Both the position numbers and the translations under genes were made by a program. From JBLHKW01 sp047618565 (GTDB lineage Bacteria; Planctomycetota; UBA1135; GCA-002686595): 12,299 nt of DNA. Below are positions 1 to 4,954 of the stretch, one piece after another; the stretch's first letter is position 1, and each line of letters starts with the position of its first letter. The stretch spans positions 1-12,299 of the forward strand of contig JBLHKW010000151.1 of NCBI GenBank assembly GCA_047618565.1. Reading direction: 5' to 3'. A model generated the notes under the pieces. That model made no database searches. It was not told the DNA's origin and worked only from the letters and a program-made list of their open reading frames with translations.

Positions 1-189
1 GGCGCACATCGCGGCCCGGGCCCGGACCCCTTCTCATCGGGCCCCGTCTTCACCGGCTGGCGCGACCTCACCCCCGGCGTCCTCCCCGCCCCGCCTTCAT
101 CCCCCGTAGCCGCCGCCCGCACCTGGCTCCAAAACCTGGGCTGGCGCCGCCACGGCCTGATCTCCGTCACCGCCGCCTGGCCCGCCTGA
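1..189 (+). CDS. Unrecognised protein, C-terminal 62 residues (5'-truncated by window edge)
   Basis: Reading frame 1 is open from the first base to a TGA at 187-189 and encodes 62 residues. The composition is protein-like (tryptophans in FTGWRDL, RTWLQNLGWRR and the terminal TAAWPA), and codon third positions are almost all G or C. The stretch from about residue 11 to the end mixes a Pro/Ser-rich segment with an amphipathic helix-like segment, as expected of a globular C-terminus. I recognise no family motif, so no function is assigned; the catalytic or binding part would lie to the left of the window. The fragment shares the strongly C-rich plus strand of the non-coding DNA that follows. It could be a chance open frame in GC-rich DNA, so confidence is moderate. 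Confidence 0.5.
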   Translation, partial: GAHRGPGPDPFSSGPVFTGWRDLTPGVLPAPPSSPVAAARTWLQNLGWRRHGLISVTAAWPA

Positions 190-285
190 TCTCCACCGCG
201 CCCTGGCTGCCGCCGCGCCGCGCCGCCGCGCCCCCGAGGCCCCGCGCCCCAATGATGGCCTCCTCTCACCCCGGGACTCCTCCTA

Positions 286-367
286 GCCCCGCCTTGCCCC
301 GTCACCGCCAGCGTCGGGATACGCCCCTTGGGGCCCCGTCGCTGGCGGTGACGGGGCAAGGCGGGGC
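286..367. repeat. 82-nt near-complete inverted repeat (28-bp perfect outer arms)
   Basis: Bases 286-313 are the exact reverse complement of 340-367 (28 of 28). Inside, after a T:T mismatch (314/339), 315-318 pairs with 335-338. Then 323-327 pairs with 330-334 around a TT turn, leaving only 319-322 bulged. In total 37 base pairs can form in 82 nt, with 8 bases unpaired. It could act as a bidirectional transcription terminator, an extruded cruciform or a REP-like mobile palindrome. No long T-run follows it (only GTTTT at about 376-380), so a classical intrinsic terminator is not clear. Confidence 0.9.
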
Positions 368-403
368 GTCCCCCCGTTTTGCTCCAGAGCCCGAAGCAGA
401 GGG

Positions 404-585
404 AACCCTACCCATATCCATATCCCTATCCCCAAGCCCCTCCCCCCATCCCTCACCCCCTCCTCCCGCAATCCCCCCTTTCCCTGAAATCCCAACCCCC
501 CGTATCCGAATACCCAATCGACACCCCGGTCCGGGATATCCTCCCAACCCCCAATCCCAACCCCCGTCCTCCAACCCAACCCCGC
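404..585. repeat. C-run tract with i-motif / minus-strand G-quadruplex potential
   Basis: It begins with a degenerate hexamer array (CCCATA, TCCATA, TCCCTA at about 411-428). Runs of three to six C separated by short loops then follow at 424-478, 491-497 and 543-583. The last block, directly before the ATG at 587, has the form CCC-AA-C5-AAT-CCC-AA-C5, so the minus strand meets the usual G3+N1-7 quadruplex pattern. The role is unknown; an effect on transcription or translation of the downstream lipoprotein gene is possible because the block abuts its start codon. Confidence 0.6.
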
Positions 586-586
586 C

Positions 587-1267
587 ATGTCCATCCTCCG
601 CCCGAACCGTCTCTGGCTCGCCTCCCTCAGCTTGACCCTCGGTGCTTGCCACTTCTCCACTCAGCAACACATCGCCGGCTCAGGACATGGCGCGACCGAG
701 AGCCGTTCGATGGCTCCCTTCTCGCGCGTCTCCCTGTCCGGCAGCTTCGACGTGGAGGTCCGCGCCGGCACCGGCGCCGAGTCCGATGTCGTGATCGATG
801 CCGACGACAACCTCCTGTCCTACATCGAGACGAGCGTCGAGAACGACACGCTTACCGTCCGCGTTCAGCGCGGCTTCCGAGTCTCCCCCAGGCCTCGGCT
901 TCTGATCCAGACCCAGTCTCTCACGCGCGTCGGTCTGGCCGGCTCCTCGGACGTGGTCGCCTCTGGCGTTACCGGTGAGAGCTTCGAGATCGACATCGCC
1001 GGCTCCGGATCCGTCCGTGCGCAGGGTGAGGTCAACTCCGTCTCGATCGAGATCGCGGGTTCCGGGGATGTTCGCACCGTCGGCCTCACGGCGCGTGAGG
1101 CGAGCGTGAGTATCGCCGGGAGTGGGGACGTCGAGCTGACCTCGACCGAGAGCCTGGAGGTGCATATCGCCGGCAGCGGCGACGTGCGCTACAGCGGCAA
1201 TCCGCGCGTCAGCCAGCGTGTTGCCGGGTCGGGCAATATCGAGCAGCTGCCCTCCGGCGACATCTAA
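587..1267 (+). CDS. DUF2807 (head GIN domain) lipoprotein
   Basis: The 226-residue product starts with a lipoprotein signal: basic residues R5 and R8, a hydrophobic stretch 9-19, and the lipobox LGAC with acylated Cys21. The mature part matches the DUF2807 / putative auto-transporter adhesin 'head GIN' family (PF10988). It opens with a GSFDVEV-like strand at 52-58, and the motif [ILV]AGSG or LAGSS recurs at about residues 29, 117, 137, 156, 176, 194 and 212. The roughly 18-20-residue spacing from 117 onward is one coil each of a right-handed beta-helix or roll. Family members are exported envelope proteins of poorly defined function, often near stress-response genes, and no catalytic residues are visible. 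The lipobox directly after ATG 587 supports this start, although no Shine-Dalgarno sequence precedes it. The gene ends 13 bp from the convergent tsaC fusion. Assignment to the family is confident; the cellular role is not known. Confidence 0.88.
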   Translation: MSILRPNRLWLASLSLTLGACHFSTQQHIAGSGHGATESRSMAPFSRVSLSGSFDVEVRAGTGAESDVVIDADDNLLSYIETSVENDTLTVRVQRGFRVSPRPRLLIQTQSLTRVGLAGSSDVVASGVTGESFEIDIAGSGSVRAQGEVNSVSIEIAGSGDVRTVGLTAREASVSIAGSGDVELTSTESLEVHIAGSGDVRYSGNPRVSQRVAGSGNIEQLPSGDI

Positions 1268-1280
1268 CGGCCGGGATCGG

Positions 1281-2399
1281 CTACAGCCACTCGTCGGCGC
1301 GGCGCTCGAGGCATTGCTCGATGCGGTCCGCGCAGCGCTGGTACTCGTTCAGGCTGGCGCCGATGGGGTCCGGGATGTCCTGGCCTTCAGGATCGAGCAG
1401 TTCGAGGTTCTTGGCCCGAGCCGGTGGCAGGCTGTCGATCAGTGCGTCGAGGTGCGACCGGGTCAGGCAGTAGACCCGGTCCCAGTCGCGTACGAGTTCC
1501 GGCGCCGCCGGGCGGGACGAATGCCTGGACAGGTCCAGGCCACGTGCGCGCAGGGTCTCGATGGCGTGGTCCGCTGCGGTCGAACCGGTGCCTGCGAAGA
1601 CTCCGGCCGAGCCTGTGCTGAACCCGAAGGTCTCCGGGGAGTCGGCATCAGGGTGCGCGTCGCCGCCCGGTTCCGTGGCCAGGCGTCGTGCGAGGACAGC
1701 GTGTGCCAGGGTCTCGGCCATGGGGGAGCGGCAGGTGTTGCCCGTGCACACGAAACCCAAGGCGAGTCCGGCCGTGCGCTTCAGGTCGGACGCGTTCAGC
1801 AGGCCTTCGCGCAGCACACGGAAGCGTCCGGGACCGATCTGCAGGACCGTTGAACTCTCCCCGATGCGGGCCGGGCCGGTGTCGAGCAGCAGTGCGAGCT
1901 CCTCGCCAAAGATGGCTTCGACGGACGCTGCGTCCACGGCCGGAGTCTGTCCGGCGCGGTTGGCGCTGGTCATGACGATCGGGAAGGGCGCGTCATCGAG
2001 CAGGCTCTGGAGCGCCGGATGGGCGGGCACCCGGACTCCTGTCCAGGCCGCGCGTGCGACGTGCTCCAGGCCCCTCGGCACGCCACGCAGGACCAGGGTC
2101 AGGGGCCCCGGCCAGTGGCGTTCGCCGAGTCGGGCGAGCATGTTGGGCAGGCCATCGAAGGCCTGCAGGGCCGCCGCGGATCCCGCGTGCCAGGTCAGGC
2201 CCGCCGGATCATCGCGCCCTTTCAGGCGGCAGAGGCGCTCGAGCGCAGCCGGGTCATCGGCACGTACCGCGAGACCGTAGACGGTCTCCGTGGGCAGGGC
2301 CGCCACCTGGCCTGCTTCGAGAATGTTGAGGACCTGGTCGCGCACGGCCTGCGGGGCGGGCTCGCCGGGCGCGGTCTCGACTCGTTGGGGAAGTGTCAT
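1281..2399 (-). CDS. tsaC: Threonylcarbamoyl-AMP synthase (TsaC/YrdC) fused to YwlE-type low-MW phosphatase
   Basis: A 372-residue two-domain cytoplasmic protein. Residues about 16-200 are a YrdC/Sua5-type domain, which makes threonylcarbamoyl-AMP from threonine, bicarbonate and ATP for t6A modification of ANN-decoding tRNAs. Visible motifs are PTETVYGLA (36-44), KGRD (60-63), HWPGPLTLVL (95-104), VRVPAHP (122-128), MTSAN (143-147) and RVLREG (194-199). The C-terminal Sua5 domain is absent. Residues about 214-372 are a low-molecular-weight protein phosphatase with the CX5R loop C218-T-G-N-T-C-R224-S and a DPIG general-acid motif at 344-347. Thr222 matches the threonine that gives Bacillus YwlE its phosphoarginine specificity, so protein-arginine phosphatase activity is predicted. 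Residues about 245-257 look like a loop insertion. The ATG at 2399 gives a normal YrdC N-terminus. An in-frame start at 2558 would add 52 non-homologous residues and nearly meet the divergent kinase gene, so I rejected it. Confidence 0.93.
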   Translation of the reverse strand: MTLPQRVETAPGEPAPQAVRDQVLNILEAGQVAALPTETVYGLAVRADDPAALERLCRLKGRDDPAGLTWHAGSAAALQAFDGLPNMLARLGERHWPGPLTLVLRGVPRGLEHVARAAWTGVRVPAHPALQSLLDDAPFPIVMTSANRAGQTPAVDAASVEAIFGEELALLLDTGPARIGESSTVLQIGPGRFRVLREGLLNASDLKRTAGLALGFVCTGNTCRSPMAETLAHAVLARRLATEPGGDAHPDADSPETFGFSTGSAGVFAGTGSTAADHAIETLRARGLDLSRHSSRPAAPELVRDWDRVYCLTRSHLDALIDSLPPARAKNLELLDPEGQDIPDPIGASLNEYQRCADRIEQCLERRADEWL

Positions 2400-2560
2400 C
2401 GAGCGATTCAAGTGCGGAGGAAAGTCGGTATGGGGACTCCGTACGGCTGCTAGCCTATCGGGCCATGGGGCGATAGTCCGGCGGGCTTCGCTGGAAAATC
2501 CGCCCCGTCCGGCGCCCGCGAGGGGGGGCCGGCTGATCCATCGAGCAATATCGAGCAATA
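2400..2560. promoter_or_regulatory. Divergent promoter region between tsaC fusion and histidine kinase
   Basis: These 161 bp must carry the promoters for both outward-reading genes. On the minus strand, TAGGCT at 2457-2452 could be a -10 box for the tsaC fusion, about 53 nt before its ATG, but no good -35 lies at the right distance. On the plus strand, no confident promoter is visible. The kinase ATG is preceded by a tandem decamer (listed separately) instead of a ribosome-binding site. Neither start has a clear Shine-Dalgarno sequence. Confidence 0.4.
2541..2560 (+). repeat. Tandem 10-bp direct repeat abutting the kinase start codon
   Basis: The unit TCGAGCAATA occurs twice back to back (2541-2550, 2551-2560) and ends directly at ATG 2561. 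One helical turn per unit would suit a repeated operator half-site, but it may also be a simple duplication. It occupies the place where a Shine-Dalgarno sequence would be expected. Confidence 0.6.
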
Positions 2561-3352
2561 ATGGAGAGCAGGTCCGAATCGGTCCAGGCGGGTTTCGAGC
2601 ACGAGCGCCAGGCTTTCCTTGCGCGTCTGGCCGGAGGTCTGGCGCACGAGATCAAGAATCCGCTGTCCACCATGGCGATCAATCTCGCGCTGCTCGAGGA
2701 GGAGTGGGCGCGCGCTCCCCGTGGCGAGACAGCCGCCGAGCCCACACCGCGCGAGAAGCGCAGCTTGAAGCGGCTCAAGACGCTGCAGGGTGAGGTTGGA
2801 CGGCTCGATGGCATCCTCGATGACTTCCTGCACTTCGCCCGCGGCGGACAGATCAACCGTTCGCCCCAGGACCTGGTGAAGATCCTGCGCGAGCTGCTCG
2901 AGTTCATCGAGCCCGAGAACGAGGCCCAGGGGATCCGCATGCACGTGGAGTTCCCGACGAAGATGCCGATGCTGATGCTCGACGTCGGGGCCTTCAAGCA
3001 GGCTCTGATGAACCTGTTCGTCAATGGCCGCCAGGCGATGCCGGGCGGCGGCGAGCTGATCGTGCAGGTGCGACGGCAGGCCAACCTGGCCGAGATCACG
3101 ATCACGGACACCGGAGTCGGCATGAGCCCCGAGGAGGTAGACCGCTGTTTCGACCTCTACTGGTCCACCAAGAAGGGCGGCACCGGACTGGGTCTGTCGA
3201 CGGTGGCGCGCATCATCGACGAGCACGGCGGGACGATCCAGGTCACGTCGGAGAAGGGACGCGGGACCAGCTTCTCGGTGGTGTTGCCGCTGATCGTCGA
3301 GGTCCCGGGTGGCGAGCGCGTGGGCGAAGAGGAGTCCGACGGCGATGAGTGA
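2561..3352 (+). CDS. Soluble sensorless histidine kinase, NtrB-like
   Basis: 263 residues with only the kinase core. The dimerisation/phosphoacceptor helix carries GLAHEIKNPL with His29 as the predicted autophosphorylation site. A second helix runs about 65-95. The HATPase domain has an N-box at 149-160 (Asn151, Asn155), a G1 box DTGVGM (183-188), an F-box CFDLYWSTK (196-204) and a G2 box GGTGLGL (206-212). The C-terminus, after about 244, is short and acidic. Fewer than 30 residues precede the phosphoacceptor helix and there are no transmembrane segments or PAS/GAF domain. The signal must therefore come from a partner protein or through the short N-terminus. An in-frame TGA at 2534-2536 makes ATG 2561 the earliest possible ATG. 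The 3' end overlaps the NtrC-type regulator by 8 nt (ATGAGTGA), so the two are surely partners. H-box and G-box spelling resembles NtrB/ZraS/AtoS-type kinases that pair with sigma-54 activators. Confidence 0.95.
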   Translation: MESRSESVQAGFEHERQAFLARLAGGLAHEIKNPLSTMAINLALLEEEWARAPRGETAAEPTPREKRSLKRLKTLQGEVGRLDGILDDFLHFARGGQINRSPQDLVKILRELLEFIEPENEAQGIRMHVEFPTKMPMLMLDVGAFKQALMNLFVNGRQAMPGGGELIVQVRRQANLAEITITDTGVGMSPEEVDRCFDLYWSTKKGGTGLGLSTVARIIDEHGGTIQVTSEKGRGTSFSVVLPLIVEVPGGERVGEEESDGDE

Positions 3353-4751
3353 AGCAGACGACGGGATCGAGGTGACGGGCCGCGTCCTCCTGATCGATGA
3401 CGATGAGGTGCACGCGGAGTCCCTGGCCGATGCGCTCGAGATGGATGGCTACGATTGCCAGCTGGCCGCATCGGGCGAGGCCGGACTGGAGCGCGTTCGG
3501 GCGGAGAGTTTCGATGCGGTCCTGACCGATCTGGTCATGCGCGGCAAGACGGGTCTGGAGGTGCTGGCCGAGATCAAGCAGCTGCAGCCCGATCTGCCGG
3601 TGCTGCTCGTGACGGGGCACGCCACGGTCGAGAGCGCCGTGGATGCCATGCGCCGCGGCGCGGAGGACTATCTGCAGAAGCCGGTCAACCTGGGCGAGCT
3701 ACGCGCCAAGCTGAGCAAGGCGGTCGAGCGTGCGCACCTGGCGCGTCGCAACCTGGAGCTGGAGGAGCAGAACGTCGACCTGCAGCGCCAGATCGACAAG
3801 CGCTTCGGTTTCGAGGGCATCCTGGGCCATTCGCCACAGATGCAGCGCGTGTTCGAGATCCTCGGGCAGGTCTCCCCCAAGAATGTGACTGTGCTGGTGC
3901 TGGGCGAGAGCGGTACGGGCAAGGAGCTGATCGCGCGCGCGGTGCACCAGAACAGCCTGCGCGCGAAGGAGAACTTCGTGGCGGTCAACTGCGCGGCCAT
4001 GACCGAAGGCCTGATCGAGTCCGAGCTCTTCGGCCACACGCGCGGTGCCTTCACGGGGGCGATCGCGGACAAGAAGGGCCGCATCGCCTTCGCCGACAAG
4101 GGCACGCTCTTCCTGGATGAGGTCGGCGACATGCCCCTCGCCACCCAGGCCAAGCTGCTGCGCGTTCTGGAAGCGCGCGAGGTCATGCCGGTCGGCGGCA
4201 ACGAGACCCAGAGCGTCGACATCCGGCTGATCGCGGCCACGAACCACGACCTGCATGAGGCCGTGAGCGAGGGCCGTTTCCGGGCCGACCTGCTCTTCCG
4301 CCTGCAGGTCGTGACGATCCAGCTCCCGCCCCTGCGCGATCGCGCAGGGGACACGCCGCTGTTGATCGAGCACTTCGTGCGCGAGCTCGCGGCGGAACAC
4401 GAGCGCGAGGTGCGTGGGATCAGCCCGGAGGCGCGCGCACTGCTGGTGCGCTACCGCTGGCCCGGGAACGTGCGCGAGCTGCGCAACGCGATCGAGAACA
4501 TGGTGTTGCTCGCGCGTGGCGACATTCTGTCGGTCGACGATGTGCCGGAGAGCATCAAGGGGGCGGACGGCGGAAGCGTCGGCAGCGGGGGCGGCCTCGA
4601 TCTCGCGGGGCGTTCCCTCGAGGAGGTCGAGCGGGCCCTGATCGCCGCCAATCTGAGCCTGATGGAGGGCAACCGTCAGAAGACGGCCAAGGTGCTCGGC
4701 ATTGGCGAGCGCACGCTCTATCGGAAGATCAAGGAGTACGGCCTCCAGTAG
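3345..4751 (+). CDS. Sigma-54-dependent response regulator (NtrC family)
   Basis: 468 residues in the full NtrC order. The receiver domain (about 10-125) has the acidic pocket Asp18-20, phosphoacceptor Asp62 in LTDLVM, Thr90 and Lys112 (QKPV). The AAA+ domain (about 160-395) has Walker A GESGTGKE (187-194), an intact sigma-54-contacting GAFTGA loop (234-239), Walker B FLDEVGD (256-262) and the PGNVREL motif. The Fis-type helix-turn-helix is at the end (NRQKTAKVLGIGERTLYRK). All key residues are present, so it should hydrolyse ATP and open sigma-54 promoters when phosphorylated. ATG 3345 is preferred over an in-frame upstream start at 3309 because the receiver begins normally, GAGGAG lies 10 nt upstream (3329-3334), and the start overlaps the kinase stop. 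The targets are unknown; sigma-54-like sequences upstream of dnaK and of the ABC operon are candidates. It resembles AtoC/ZraR-type regulators, but orthology cannot be settled here. Confidence 0.96.
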   Translation: MSEADDGIEVTGRVLLIDDDEVHAESLADALEMDGYDCQLAASGEAGLERVRAESFDAVLTDLVMRGKTGLEVLAEIKQLQPDLPVLLVTGHATVESAVDAMRRGAEDYLQKPVNLGELRAKLSKAVERAHLARRNLELEEQNVDLQRQIDKRFGFEGILGHSPQMQRVFEILGQVSPKNVTVLVLGESGTGKELIARAVHQNSLRAKENFVAVNCAAMTEGLIESELFGHTRGAFTGAIADKKGRIAFADKGTLFLDEVGDMPLATQAKLLRVLEAREVMPVGGNETQSVDIRLIAATNHDLHEAVSEGRFRADLLFRLQVVTIQLPPLRDRAGDTPLLIEHFVRELAAEHEREVRGISPEARALLVRYRWPGNVRELRNAIENMVLLARGDILSVDDVPESIKGADGGSVGSGGGLDLAGRSLEEVERALIAANLSLMEGNRQKTAKVLGIGERTLYRKIKEYGLQ

Positions 4752-4762
4752 GTCGAGCCCAC

Positions 4763-4786
4763 GCTGCCATAGCGGCAGTTGCCTTT
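4763..4786 (+). terminator. Weak candidate terminator after the two-component operon
   Basis: CTGCC (4764-4768) pairs with GGCAG (4774-4778) around a 5-nt loop, with one G-T closing pair possible, and is followed by TTGCCTTT. The stem is short and the T-tract interrupted, so termination is probably partial. Read-through into dnaK cannot be excluded. Confidence 0.3.
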
Positions 4787-4851
4787 GGGTAGGCCCAGGG
4801 GCACTGCCAATATGGCGCCTGCAGCCTTGCCTTTCGAGCAGGCTAAATCTG

Positions 4852-4878
4852 CTAAGTCATATGAGCGCAATGGCTTAG
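4852..4878. promoter_or_regulatory. 9-N9-9 dyad upstream of dnaK (candidate operator or activator site)
   Basis: CTAAGTCAT (4852-4860) and ATGGCTTAG (4870-4878) are inverted repeats with one mismatch, which is a G-U pair in RNA, separated by exactly 9 nt. The geometry equals the CIRCE heat-shock operator bound by HrcA, but the sequence is not the CIRCE consensus (TTAGCACTC-N9-GAGTGCTAA). Its centre lies about 90 bp before the dnaK ATG and about 56 bp before the start expected from the sigma-54-like element. It could be a repressor operator, a binding site for the upstream NtrC-type regulator, or an mRNA hairpin if transcription starts further upstream. Confidence 0.45.
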
Positions 4879-4894
4879 ATGCTTGCTGGCGGCC

Positions 4895-4910
4895 TGGCAC
4901 GGCGTTTGTT
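4895..4910 (+). promoter_or_regulatory. Sigma-54-like promoter element for dnaK
   Basis: TGGCACG-N4-TTGTT matches the sigma-54 -24 element fully with correct spacing, but the -12 element has GT where GC is usual. If used, transcription would start near 4921 and leave a 34-nt leader. No sigma-70 or sigma-32 type promoter stands out in this gap. The weak -12 box keeps confidence low. Confidence 0.35.
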
Positions 4911-4954
4911 TCTGGCATGGGGAGTATCGCCCACACGGCAGTAGGAAGACATAA

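Larger units (their letters stand above)
190..586. other. 397-bp non-coding, C-rich intergenic region
   Basis: No convincing gene lies between the stop at 187-189 and the ATG at 587. The open frames crossing it translate to low-complexity Pro/Ser/Arg-rich sequence that follows base composition. The plus strand is rich in C and poor in G over most of this region outside the hairpin. It contains the 82-nt hairpin at 286-367, a degenerate 6-bp repeat around 408-433 and clustered C-runs at 424-585, each listed separately. I see no clear sigma-70 promoter and no Shine-Dalgarno sequence for the gene at 587. Confidence 0.7.

Noticed and set aside
379..978. 199-codon plus-strand open frame overlapping the DUF2807 gene
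   Set aside because: The translation begins with YPYP low-complexity sequence from the C-rich repeat, then becomes Arg-rich out-of-frame sequence of the lipoprotein gene.
1268..1281. GCCG-GGAT-CGGC hairpin between the convergent genes as a terminator
   Set aside because: The stem is only four pairs and no T-run follows on either strand.
2450..3226. 258-codon minus-strand open frame opposite the histidine kinase
   Set aside because: The kinase motifs on the plus strand are unambiguous. The antisense frame is a composition artefact.
4852..4878. Calling the dnaK upstream dyad a CIRCE element
   Set aside because: Only the 9-N9-9 geometry matches. The arm sequence differs from TTAGCACTC/GAGTGCTAA, so HrcA control cannot be claimed.
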